Part shown: positions 8,151-16,550 of the stretch, piece after piece | Numbering within the stretch: position 1 is the stretch's first letter | Layout: every line of letters starts with the position of its first letter | NCBI GenBank assembly: GCA_016710965.1 | Contig: JADJTW010000005.1 | Location: 1-64,000 of the forward strand | Length of the DNA stretch: 64,000 bases | Direction: 5' to 3' | Source: Flavobacteriales bacterium | GTDB lineage: Bacteria > Bacteroidota > Bacteroidia > Flavobacteriales_F > PHOS-HE28 | Notes under the pieces: generated by a model | What the model saw: only the letters and a program-made list of their open reading frames with translations | What the model was told of the DNA's origin: nothing | Database searches by the model: none | Made by a program: the position numbers and the translations under genes

Positions 8151-8570
8151 CTACAGTCCCACCCTGTACACATCCATGCCGTTGCGCGCGATGCCGGGCA
8201 CATGGAAGCCGCCGTCCTCGGGGATCTCTTCCACCAGATCGAAGAGCGAGCACGCGCGCGGCAGCGCGGCGAACAGCAGGGTGAAGGCGACGAGCTTGCC
8301 GGGTGGCAGCGCCAGCCAGGTGGGTGCGTAGGGGATGCCTTCGGCATGAACGAGCGGGCTGCGGTGGCCGGTGTTTCGGCAGAGCAGATAGGTGCTCGGC
8401 CAGATGCGGATGCCGTCCATGAAGTCGGCGGTGAAGGAGAGGTGTACCGTCACCTGTCCGCGTTCGTCCACATCCGAGCAGAGCTCCGTGCGCAGCAACG
8501 GATCCACGCGTTCCAGTGGAAGTGGTGGTGCGATCACGAGTTCTTCGGAACCGAAGGTGCTCTTCGACAT
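8151..8570 (-). CDS. Conserved hypothetical protein
   Basis: A 139-residue cytoplasmic protein without signal peptide or membrane segment. It is mostly beta-strand by pattern, with a conserved-looking end (FTLLFAALPRACSLFDLVEE, then GFHVPGIARNGMDVYRVGL). I do not recognise a named family. Its ATG lies 5 bases from a -7-like box (TATCTTCC), which supports the start. It stands alone between hsdM, which converges on it, and the secreted-protein cluster. Confidence 0.65.
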   Translation of the reverse strand: MSKSTFGSEELVIAPPLPLERVDPLLRTELCSDVDERGQVTVHLSFTADFMDGIRIWPSTYLLCRNTGHRSPLVHAEGIPYAPTWLALPPGKLVAFTLLFAALPRACSLFDLVEEIPEDGGFHVPGIARNGMDVYRVGL

Positions 8571-8946
8571 GGCACGGAAGATAGGGAAGGGATCCTCTGA
8601 TGCGGCTCTGGAACGGTAACCGACCTCGTCTCGAATCGATCCCGCGAGCGGCGATGGAAGTGGGCCATGGTTGGAGACGTTGGTGCTGTGCTTCCATGCA
8701 CAGACGCGCAGGAGACAGAGAAGTCCAAAGACGCGATGCGCACGCCCCTGCGTGATTCACCTTCGTAGCCCGGTTGCCACACGCATGCGCTATCTGCGTT
8801 CATCTGCGCCATCTGCGGATGATAAGCGGCCGCCGTGCGGTTTGCACTCCTTGAGTACTGCGCTCGGGCATAGCCTGCGCGCGGCGTGCGGGCCGATCAC
8901 CCATGCAACTACCTTCACCTTCCTTGCCAACCGACCACCACAGATC
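8571..8946. other. Intergenic region, 376 bases, promoter-bearing, no gene seen
   Basis: It separates two divergent genes. I see TATCTTCC (8576-8583, minus) close to the hypothetical gene and TACCTTCA (8910-8917, plus) 29 bases before the SBBP-repeat gene. The open frame of the latter extends through this stretch, but that part has no signal peptide or domain and I treat it as non-coding. Confidence 0.5.
8576..8583 (-). promoter_or_regulatory. -7-like box TATCTTCC, 5 bases from the start codon
   Basis: Matches TAnnTTTG in its first six positions. Its closeness to the ATG implies a leaderless transcript. Confidence 0.35.
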
Positions 8947-10584
8947 ATGAAGCATTTCGCCCGCTTGCTTTCTCTGCTCCTCGTATTCACCTCTGGTGTT
9001 GCCAGCGCCCAAGTGGAATGGAGCTGGGCGCGCAGCGGCGTCGGACAAGGCTACGACCAGGCCCTCGGCACAGCCACCGATCCATCGGGGAACGTCATCG
9101 TCGTGGGCCACTTCACCAGTGTCACGATCACCTTCGGCATCTTCACGCTCACGAACAACGCGGCGGGGGACGATGACCTCTTCGTGGTGAAGTACGACCC
9201 CGCAGGCAATGTGATTTGGGTGCGCGGCGCGGGTGCGGGCCTCGACGATAAGGCCAATGCAGTGACCACTGATACTGTCGGCAACATCTACGTCACCGGT
9301 TATTTCTACAGCCCCGCCATCACCTTCGGCACCTACACGCTCACCAATGCGGGCAATGTGGGCGACGTCTTCGTGGTGAAGTACGATCCCGATGGCAACG
9401 TGCTCTGGGCCACGCGCGAAGGGGGCCCTGCGCTGGAGATCCCCTACGCCATCGCCGTCGATGACCAGAGCAACATCATCATTGCGGGGCGCTGGTCCAG
9501 CAACTCCATGACCATTGGCACCACCACCTTGCTGCTGGCCGGCAGCATGGACGTCTTCGTGGTGAAGTACGATGCCGCCGGCAACGTGCTATGGGCCAAG
9601 GGCGCCGGCGGCGGCAGCAACGACGAGGGTTACGCCCTCGCCGTTGATTCCAACAACGACATCATCGTAGCGGGCTACTACACGCAGGTGGCCACCTTCG
9701 GCACCTTCACGCTGCCCAACCCCGGGCAGGCCAACATATTCCTGGCCAAGTGCGATGGCACCACCGGCGATTTCCTCTGGGCGGCATCCACCGCCAGCAA
9801 TGGCGATGAACGGGTGCTGGCCATCGACCTCGATGCGCAGGACAACATCTATGCGGCGGGTTACTTCCAGAGCGACAGCCTCGTCTTCGGCAGCACCGTC
9901 CTGTATGCCACCGACTTCGACAACGGTTTCGTGGCGCGCTATTCCAACGCTGGTGTCCCGGTGTGGGCACAGGGTCTGGATGGCGACAGCCGTGCGCGCG
10001 GCATCGTGGTGGCGAACAATGCGGTGTATGCGTGCGGCGACATCCACTCGGACACCTTGCACTATGGCGCCAGCGAGCTGGTGGTGCAGGGCGGTGCCGA
10101 CCTCTTCGTGCTCAAGAGCACCCTGGCAGGCAACGCCCAATGGGCCGCGAAGCAGACCGCTGGCGGCGACAGTGGCGAACTGGCCAACGCCATGACGGCC
10201 GATGCCAACGGCAATCTGGTGGTCGCAGGCGGCTTCGATAGCGATGATGTCACCTTCGGCATCGCGCAGCTCACCGTCAGCAACGGCTGGGATGCGTTCG
10301 TGCTGCGCATGGGCGATGCGGGTGTGGGCATCGCCGACGCATCTGTCGCATCACCGGGCGTTCTCTATCCGAATCCCGGCTCGGATCATTTCATCCTCGA
10401 TGGCCTCGCAGGAATCCGTACGGTGGACGTGATCAACGCGCTGGGATCGGTCGTGTACTCGGCGCCGGTACGAGCATCACAGGAACGCATCGAACTGCAT
10501 CTTCACGATCTGCCTCCGGGCCACTACCAGTTGCGCGCTTTTGGCGATGGCATGCCTGTGGTGAAGAAGATGGTGGTGAGGTAG
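8947..10584 (+). CDS. Secreted SBBP-type beta-propeller repeat protein with T9SS sorting domain
   Basis: A 545-residue protein. The chosen ATG is directly followed by a signal peptide (MKHFARLLSLLLVFTSGVASA). The body is about eight repeats of roughly 50 residues, each with a D-x-x-GN-hydrophobic-x-V-G-F/Y pattern and FVVKYD-x-x-GNVLWA ends, which is the SBBP/beta-propeller type. The last 75 residues (VLYPNPGSDHFILDG to VVKKMVVR) form a type A Por sorting domain, so it is exported by the type IX system and attached at or released from the surface. Ligand unknown. The next gene has the same architecture. Confidence 0.85.
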   Translation: MKHFARLLSLLLVFTSGVASAQVEWSWARSGVGQGYDQALGTATDPSGNVIVVGHFTSVTITFGIFTLTNNAAGDDDLFVVKYDPAGNVIWVRGAGAGLDDKANAVTTDTVGNIYVTGYFYSPAITFGTYTLTNAGNVGDVFVVKYDPDGNVLWATREGGPALEIPYAIAVDDQSNIIIAGRWSSNSMTIGTTTLLLAGSMDVFVVKYDAAGNVLWAKGAGGGSNDEGYALAVDSNNDIIVAGYYTQVATFGTFTLPNPGQANIFLAKCDGTTGDFLWAASTASNGDERVLAIDLDAQDNIYAAGYFQSDSLVFGSTVLYATDFDNGFVARYSNAGVPVWAQGLDGDSRARGIVVANNAVYACGDIHSDTLHYGASELVVQGGADLFVLKSTLAGNAQWAAKQTAGGDSGELANAMTADANGNLVVAGGFDSDDVTFGIAQLTVSNGWDAFVLRMGDAGVGIADASVASPGVLYPNPGSDHFILDGLAGIRTVDVINALGSVVYSAPVRASQERIELHLHDLPPGHYQLRAFGDGMPVVKKMVVR

Positions 10585-10702
10585 GCGCGTGGGCGCCACA
10601 AGTTGCCGCTCATCGTTGCCATGGAGTATCCGCAGTCTGGCGCAACGGGTGTTTCTCGCGCCATCGCTCCATCGCTCGCAAGCGGCACATCTTCTCCCAG
10701 GC

Positions 10703-10710
10703 TACCTTCA
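10703..10710 (+). promoter_or_regulatory. -7-like box TACCTTCA, 6 bases from the start codon
   Basis: Variant of TAnnTTTG directly before the ATG chosen for the second SBBP-type gene. Confidence 0.35.
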
Positions 10711-10716
10711 CGCACC

Positions 10717-12543
10717 ATGCGCCATACCATCGTTCCCTGCTTCCTCTTCTTTGCTCTTGCCTGCACCGGCCAGCAATACCTTGGCGTGCAAACCTGGGGC
10801 GGCACCGACTCGGATCAGCTGAACGCGCTGGCGCTGGATGCACAGGACCGGATCTTCGCCCTGGGCGGCTTCCGTGGTACAGCCGACATGGATCCCGGAC
10901 CAGGCAGCACGCAGCTCACCGCCATCGCTGGTCAGGACATCTTCCTCAGCCGCTTCACCGCCGACGCCCAGTTCGAGTGGAGCATGCAACTGGGCGGCAC
11001 CGGACATGATCACGCCCAGGCGCTGGCTGTGCAAACCGATGCCGTGATGGTAGGCGGTGAATTCGCCGGTACATTGAATGCCCAGGGCGTGGAGCTGATT
11101 AGCAACGGAAGCTCCGATGCCTTGCTCGCCCGCTTCGCCACGAATGGTGCCTTGGTCTGGGCCATCAGCGCGGGCAGCACCGGCAGCGACTATATCAACG
11201 ATGTGGCCGTGGATGCCGCCGGGAACATCATCGCCATCGGATACTTCCAGGGCACCGTGGATTTCGATCCCGGCCCCAACACCTTCCCCGTCAGCGCCGG
11301 TGGCAGCGATGCCATGTTCCTATGGAAGCTCTCGCCCGCCGGTGAACTGGTATGGGTACGCACGTGGAACGGTACCTCCAGCGAGAACGGGATGGCTGTG
11401 GCGGTGGGAGCAGCGGACGACATCTGGATCGGTGGCGGATACTTCGGCACCCTCGACCTTGATCCCGGCGTGGGCAGCACAACGGTAAGCGCACCGGGCT
11501 TTGAGCAGCAAGCCTTCATTGCGCATCTCGATGCCGATGGCGCCTTCCTCTTCGGCGGCCACATGGGCGGTAACGGATCCGATGGCGTGCATGACATCAA
11601 GCTGGATGCGACCGGTGCGGTCATCGCGGTGGGCGCCTTCGGTTCCACCGGCGACTTCGATCCCGGTGCGGGCGATGTACAGCTTCCGCACCTCGGCGGT
11701 CCCGACAGTTTCGTGTTGAAGCTATCGGCCACGGGCCAGTTGGTGCACGCCGGTGCGGTGGCGAGCGCGGGATACGACCAACCGCGCGCGGTGGAGGTCG
11801 GGCCTACCGGTGGTATCATGATTACCGGCGGTTTCGATGGCGTCGTCGATCTGAACCCCGGCGCGCCCGTTGTCACATTCGCCAGCAACGGCATCTCGGA
11901 TGTGTACGTTGTGCTACTGGATAGCGCGCTCAACTACCGCGAAGGCGCGGCCTTCGGCGGCAGCGGCCAGGAGGATGGCACCTCCATCGCGTGGAGCGCT
12001 AGCGGACGCCGTTTCGTGGGCGGCCTCTTCGAGTACGTCGTGGATTTCGATCCCAGTGCGGGCATCGACTATGCATCCTCCATCTTGAATACGCGCGATG
12101 CTTTCCTCACACGCCTGTGCTCGGCGCAGACCATCGAGCAGATCAGCACGATCGCCGAAGGCGACAGCCTCTTCGTGGCGGGAGCCTGGCAATTCGAGAG
12201 CGGCACTTATGCGGATGCCTACACCGCAGCGAGCGGTTGCGACAGCGTGATCGTGACACAACTGACCGTGGAAGTGAATACTGGCTTGACCGATGAATTG
12301 CGATCATCGGCATTGCACCTGTATCCGGTGCCCGCGCAGGATCGGCTGACCATCGCCACGGATCGATCGGCGCAAGGGCAACTGTTCGAAGTGATCGATG
12401 CGACAGGACGCATCGTGTTGCAACAGGTGCTAACGGCTCCCAGGGTGAACACGATCTCCCTGCACGAGCTCGCACCAGGTATCCACGTCGCGCGGTTGTC
12501 CGGCGCGCACGGCACCGAAGCGGTCTTTATCAAGGAACGCTAG
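10717..12543 (+). CDS. Secreted beta-propeller repeat protein with T9SS sorting domain
   Basis: A 608-residue protein from the ATG followed by a signal peptide (MRHTIVPCFLFFALACTGQ). It has repeats of about 50 residues with GGxFxGTxDxDPGxG signatures (for example near residues 45, 190, 250 and 310). The C-terminal Por sorting domain starts at ALHLYPVPAQDRL and ends with VFIKER. It is a paralogue in architecture of the preceding gene, which ends 132 bases before it. It is probably exported through T9SS as a surface or released protein. The frame is open upstream to 10603, but that part lacks a signal peptide. Confidence 0.85.
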   Translation: MRHTIVPCFLFFALACTGQQYLGVQTWGGTDSDQLNALALDAQDRIFALGGFRGTADMDPGPGSTQLTAIAGQDIFLSRFTADAQFEWSMQLGGTGHDHAQALAVQTDAVMVGGEFAGTLNAQGVELISNGSSDALLARFATNGALVWAISAGSTGSDYINDVAVDAAGNIIAIGYFQGTVDFDPGPNTFPVSAGGSDAMFLWKLSPAGELVWVRTWNGTSSENGMAVAVGAADDIWIGGGYFGTLDLDPGVGSTTVSAPGFEQQAFIAHLDADGAFLFGGHMGGNGSDGVHDIKLDATGAVIAVGAFGSTGDFDPGAGDVQLPHLGGPDSFVLKLSATGQLVHAGAVASAGYDQPRAVEVGPTGGIMITGGFDGVVDLNPGAPVVTFASNGISDVYVVLLDSALNYREGAAFGGSGQEDGTSIAWSASGRRFVGGLFEYVVDFDPSAGIDYASSILNTRDAFLTRLCSAQTIEQISTIAEGDSLFVAGAWQFESGTYADAYTAASGCDSVIVTQLTVEVNTGLTDELRSSALHLYPVPAQDRLTIATDRSAQGQLFEVIDATGRIVLQQVLTAPRVNTISLHELAPGIHVARLSGAHGTEAVFIKER

Positions 12544-12647
12544 CGAACGCCACGCGCTTCGGCTTCTTGCGTGCGCTTGGCTCGTACAGTGATCGCGAAT
12601 GCCTTCGCGGACCACACCCGGTGGATCTTTCGGGCAAGGTGCGCCAC

Positions 12648-14870
12648 CTACTGCTTCACCACCGCCATGTTGGTTCGCTCGTTCCCGCCCGAGCATTGCA
12701 CGCGATAGATGCCGGGAGCCAGTGCGCCGAGGTCCAAGGGCACCAGCACTTCGTTACCGCTCACGTTGAAGTGACGCAGTAGGCTTCCGTCAACAGCCCA
12801 TACGCGTATGGAGCGCAGGCCGGGCACCCGGTCCTCGAAACGGAGCATGGTGCGACCGTCGGTGGGGTTGGGATAGGCCCGCAGTGAGGATCCTTGCGCG
12901 TAGGCGATGCTGGTGATGGTCTCTACGGTCACCTCCGTGGTGTTGGTGCGCACCGGAGGGTTGAAGTCGAAGAAGATGTCAGCGAAGTTGCTGAGCAAGG
13001 TGCCCGGCATGGCCGTGGTGTTGGGGCGTATGCGGTAGGCCAGGAAGCCGTGGCTAAGCGCTTCGTTCACGTTGCTGTCGGGCAGCAGGATATTGGGGAA
13101 GGTGAAGCGCAGCACGCGGTCGGCGGTGAACTCCGGGATGAAGAAGTGCGAGGCGAAGCGCAGTTCCAGGGTGGCGATGTCGAGGTCGGCATCCAGCGTG
13201 TCCACCAGCACCACGGTGAAGGCGGTGTCCGTGCCGGTGTTCTGGAAGCGGATGGTATAGTCGAGCCACTCATCGGCTTCGAGCAGGAACTGGCTGTTGT
13301 TCTGCCCGCTGCTGGTGCGCACGGCTTTGTCGTTCGGGTCGAAGGAGCCGGTGATGAAGTCGTCGTCGGATGTGGTGTTGTTCGCGGGCACGGCATCGCC
13401 CAGCGTGTTGCTGCAAGTGATCGTATTGGTGAACGGAGTGCCGATCAAGCCCACATCAGGCGGCAGGCTCAAGTAGGCCCACACGCCCACCTGCTCGAAG
13501 CTGTTCAACGCAGGCAGGTCCCAGGTGATGACGTTGCCCACCACCGAGGTGGCTGTCGGGTAGGTGTTCACCATCGTGAAGACAGGATCGAAGGTGACGG
13601 TGACCGTGACTGCGCCGCTTTGCTGGCCGGAGAGGTTGCGCACCCAACCATGCGCGGGATTGGTGAAGCCCGGACGTGCGGGCAGGTGGTAGGCGATGAC
13701 CTCGAGATCGAGATCGATGGTGCTGCTGTCGGCGATGTCCACCACCACGCTCCCACCGCCTGGTATGGCAAAGGGAACAGGCGATGCCACCGGGCACAGT
13801 TGCAGAAGGTCGGTGCCCGTGGCGGCGATGTCGTAGTTGCCGCTGAACAAGTTGCGCGTGTAGTGTCCGGTGGCATCGGTTATGGCGTTCACCGGGCCGG
13901 GGTTGATGGTGAGCACGCGGTAGGGTATGCCGGGGTCGTTCGCATCCTGCGTGCAATCCTGGTCGTGATCGATGAAGAGCGTGCCGCTCACATTGCCGCA
14001 AACAAGGCCGAGATCGGGCACGGTGAAGGGATGGTCCTCGGTGCATGCGGGGTCGACCGGGCCCCAGTGAACGCGTGCCGCGTAGTTGCCCGGTGCGAGC
14101 CCTGTGACAGTGGCGGTGTCGTAGAGATCGAAGTTGGTCAGGAATTCGATGACCTGCTGCGCATCGTTCAGGACCTCCACGTATTGCACCCAAACGATCT
14201 CGTTCTGGTCCGCGATGAGATCGACGCTGCCGTTCGCCTGTCCGGCGCAGGCTCCGTTCACCTGCACGACCGAAATGGAGTTCCCAATGGGCCCTGTGAT
14301 CTGCTCCTGCGAAGTCCCTATGCAACCGAACGCATCGCTCACGGTCAATGTGACCATGTCGCCGTTGCAGAAACCGCCGAACACCGGATTGCCGATGTCG
14401 TCATTGAACAGGAAGCCGCCAAGGTCGAAGGATGCGAACAAAGGTGCTGCCCCATTGATGTATTCGCGATGCACCACCAGACCGCCGTTGCACTGCCCTG
14501 GGCACGGGTGCATCGGCATCTGTTGGCTCAAGCCATAGTTGTTCACGATGTAGCTCGTGACCCCAGCGATCTCCAGGTAGGGCAGATCGACGACCTGCGC
14601 ACTGTCCATCTGTACCTGCAGCAGGGCATCGGTCACGGTGACCACATACCATTGGCCCGTTCCGCCGATCAAGCCGCCGATGCTGTCGATCTGGGCGCCG
14701 GTGCTCCAGGAGAACGTGTAGGGCGCGACACCACCGTTCGGTATGGCCTTGAGGAAACCCGTTGGGTTGCCGCAACTGCTGTTGGCCTGGATGAAGATGA
14801 TGCCGGCTTGCGCATCCAGCGCGCATAAGAGGAGAAGGACCGGGAAGAGGCTGCAGATCGGTGATCGCAT
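12648..14870 (-). CDS. Large secreted T9SS protein with SprB-like repeats and DUF7619-type domain
   Basis: A 740-residue protein with a signal peptide ending in DAQA. The N-terminal part has SprB/PKD-like segments (GGVAPYTFSWSTG and similar, with paired Cys). In the middle is a SdrD/CNA-B-like fold beginning GTLFIDHDQDCTQDANDPG. A DUF7619-type domain follows (FDPNDKAV, then LDYTIRFQNTGTDTAF and FFDFNPPVRTNTT). The Por sorting domain at the end starts with LRAYPNPTDGR. It is an adhesin-like surface protein by architecture; the target is unknown. It converges with the preceding gene. Confidence 0.85.
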   Translation of the reverse strand: MRSPICSLFPVLLLLCALDAQAGIIFIQANSSCGNPTGFLKAIPNGGVAPYTFSWSTGAQIDSIGGLIGGTGQWYVVTVTDALLQVQMDSAQVVDLPYLEIAGVTSYIVNNYGLSQQMPMHPCPGQCNGGLVVHREYINGAAPLFASFDLGGFLFNDDIGNPVFGGFCNGDMVTLTVSDAFGCIGTSQEQITGPIGNSISVVQVNGACAGQANGSVDLIADQNEIVWVQYVEVLNDAQQVIEFLTNFDLYDTATVTGLAPGNYAARVHWGPVDPACTEDHPFTVPDLGLVCGNVSGTLFIDHDQDCTQDANDPGIPYRVLTINPGPVNAITDATGHYTRNLFSGNYDIAATGTDLLQLCPVASPVPFAIPGGGSVVVDIADSSTIDLDLEVIAYHLPARPGFTNPAHGWVRNLSGQQSGAVTVTVTFDPVFTMVNTYPTATSVVGNVITWDLPALNSFEQVGVWAYLSLPPDVGLIGTPFTNTITCSNTLGDAVPANNTTSDDDFITGSFDPNDKAVRTSSGQNNSQFLLEADEWLDYTIRFQNTGTDTAFTVVLVDTLDADLDIATLELRFASHFFIPEFTADRVLRFTFPNILLPDSNVNEALSHGFLAYRIRPNTTAMPGTLLSNFADIFFDFNPPVRTNTTEVTVETITSIAYAQGSSLRAYPNPTDGRTMLRFEDRVPGLRSIRVWAVDGSLLRHFNVSGNEVLVPLDLGALAPGIYRVQCSGGNERTNMAVVKQ

Positions 14871-14978
14871 CAGGGTGGGTTTGAGGGCAAGACGAACGTA
14901 AGTCCAATTCGTTGTTCAGGGACGCCTCGATGGGTTTTCGTGACCCCACGCCTCCTTCGCTATTGCTTTGCGTCGGCC

Positions 14979-15323
14979 ATGCCCATCGTCTATACCGTCT
15001 ATGTCATAGAACTCGCCCGCAAGGTATTCACCGAGGACCGTAGGTTCCGCGAAGCCAATCCGCAGTTCAACGGCGTGCTGGAATGCCTGTACGTGGGCAT
15101 GACGAGCAAGACGCCGCAGGAACGGTTCGCACAGCACAAGAGCGGCTACCGCAATGCCAAAGGGCAAAAGCTCTCCAGCAACATCGTGCAGAAGTACGGC
15201 CGATACCTGCGGCCGAGCCTCTACCAGCACATCGGTCCGCTCAGCCGTGCGGAGGCTTTGGAGGTTGAGAAAGGCCTCGCGCTTGAGCTGCGGCGCAAGG
15301 GCTACGCGGTATGGACGAATTGA
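14979..15323 (+). CDS. GIY-YIG nuclease family protein
   Basis: A 114-residue protein from the ATG before PIVYTVYVIEL. The GIY-YIG-like core shows YTVYVIEL and, about 25 residues on, CLYVGMTSKTPQERFAQHKSG, with the conserved Arg and His. An acidic residue follows in LEVEKGLALELRRKG. The long insertion between the two halves of the motif is unusual. Single-domain proteins of this kind are often uncharacterised nucleases. An alternative start at 14940 would add 13 residues without support. Confidence 0.7.
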   Translation: MPIVYTVYVIELARKVFTEDRRFREANPQFNGVLECLYVGMTSKTPQERFAQHKSGYRNAKGQKLSSNIVQKYGRYLRPSLYQHIGPLSRAEALEVEKGLALELRRKGYAVWTN

Positions 15324-15415
15324 GGCGCGGTTGTTGGGCCGGTGAGTCTGTTGACTGATGTCGGGAGCCGCCCGTCGGCACCGTACCTTGCTCGGACTTC
15401 GAAAAACCTCCTCCC

Positions 15416-15772
15416 ATGAATGCTCGCACCTTCACTGTCCTCGTCCTGCTCGCACTGTGCAGCAGCTATGCCATGGCACAGCAGAACGGGCATGAGCCTT
15501 CTGATGCCGTGCTGCAAAGCTGCTTGCTGGGCACATCGCCCGCAACGTGGAGCGGCCTGAAGCTCACAGGCGACCAGACCGAACGAGTGAAGCGGGTGCA
15601 GGAGGCGTGCAAGGAGGAGTGCGAAGCTACCGGAGCGAAGAAGCCCGCCGATTCCATCTCCAACGCTACGGGCAGCACGGTCCTGGCGGAATTGAAGAGC
15701 ATCCTCGATGAGGACCAGTACAGTGCATGGCTGGCCTATTGCGCCCAAGGCGGCAAGGCCGGACCGAAGTGA
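15416..15772 (+). CDS. Small secreted protein of unknown function
   Basis: A 118-residue protein with a clear signal peptide (MNARTFTVLVLLALCSSYAMA). The mature part is helical, with three Cys and a LTGDQTERVKRVQEAC segment that recalls Spy/CpxP-like or heavy-metal-sensor periplasmic helical proteins. That resemblance is weak. A TACCTTGC box lies 24 bases upstream. It is followed 31 bases later by an oxidoreductase gene on the same strand. Confidence 0.65.
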   Translation: MNARTFTVLVLLALCSSYAMAQQNGHEPSDAVLQSCLLGTSPATWSGLKLTGDQTERVKRVQEACKEECEATGAKKPADSISNATGSTVLAELKSILDEDQYSAWLAYCAQGGKAGPK

Positions 15773-15789
15773 GCGACCGACAAGGCCGC

Positions 15790-15797
15790 TACCTTCC
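15790..15797 (+). promoter_or_regulatory. -7-like box TACCTTCC, 6 bases from the start codon
   Basis: Close variant of TAnnTTTG just before the oxidoreductase ATG. Confidence 0.3.
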
Positions 15798-15803
15798 GCA
15801 CCG

Positions 15804-16472
15804 ATGAGCGCCCGCATCGTCAGCATCCTGCACACCGAGTACGTCACCCCCGATGTGAAGCGCTTCACACTGGAGCGTCCGCCCGGCTACACCTTCGTAC
15901 CCGGGCAGGCCACCGATGTGTCCATCAACAAGCCGGGCTGGGAACAGCAGCTGCGCCCCTTCACCTTCACGGGCTTGCCTGAGGCGAAGCGACTGGAGCT
16001 GATCATAAAGATCTATGAGAAGCACGATGGCGTAACCAAGCAGCTTGCACTGCTGCGCACGGGCGACGAGCTGATCCTGCATGAGGTCTTTGGCGCCATC
16101 ACCTACAAAGGTCCCGGCTACTTCATCGCCGGTGGGGCAGGGGTCACGCCCTTCATCGCCATCCTGCGCGACCTGCACGAACGGAAGAAGTTGCGTGGCA
16201 ACACCTTGCTCCTTTCCAACCGCACCTCCGATGATGTGATCCTCGATGAGGAACTGACCAAGTTGCTGGGCAAGCATTTCCTCAAGGTCTTCACGCGGCA
16301 GAATGTCATCGGCTTCCACGAACGCCGCATCGACCGTGACCTGCTCGTGACCCTCGTTCAGGACTTCGACCAGCACTTCTACGTCTGCGGGCCTGACGAT
16401 TTCGTCTCCGGCATCAACGGATTGCTGCTGGGGCTGGGCGCCAGGTCGGAATCGTTGGTCTTTGAGCAGTAG
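15804..16472 (+). CDS. FNR-like flavin oxidoreductase
   Basis: A 222-residue protein with the ferredoxin-NADP reductase two-domain fold. The FAD-binding barrel has FVPGQATDVSI and RPFTFTG (the RxYS/T-type flavin motif). The NAD(P) domain has FIAGGAGVTPFIAILRDL and the C-terminal YVCGPDDFV. No iron-sulfur cluster domain is fused, so its electron partner is separate. The physiological acceptor is not evident. The ATG is 31 bases after the preceding stop. Confidence 0.85.
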   Translation: MSARIVSILHTEYVTPDVKRFTLERPPGYTFVPGQATDVSINKPGWEQQLRPFTFTGLPEAKRLELIIKIYEKHDGVTKQLALLRTGDELILHEVFGAITYKGPGYFIAGGAGVTPFIAILRDLHERKKLRGNTLLLSNRTSDDVILDEELTKLLGKHFLKVFTRQNVIGFHERRIDRDLLVTLVQDFDQHFYVCGPDDFVSGINGLLLGLGARSESLVFEQ

Positions 16473-16531
16473 GGCTAGGCAGGACCACCCGGCCGAACCC
16501 TAGGGCTGGGTGCCCCAAGCGCGCGACTTGC

Positions 16532-16539
16532 TAGCTTGC
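16532..16539 (+). promoter_or_regulatory. -7-like box TAGCTTGC, 11 bases from the start codon
   Basis: Variant of TAnnTTTG before the S9 peptidase gene. It argues against the TTG start at 16536, which overlaps it. Confidence 0.3.
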
Positions 16540-16550
16540 CGCCACAACCC

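Noticed and set aside
12894..14828. Plus-strand open frame opposite the T9SS protein
   Set aside because: Low-complexity shadow; the minus strand has signal peptide and sorting domain.
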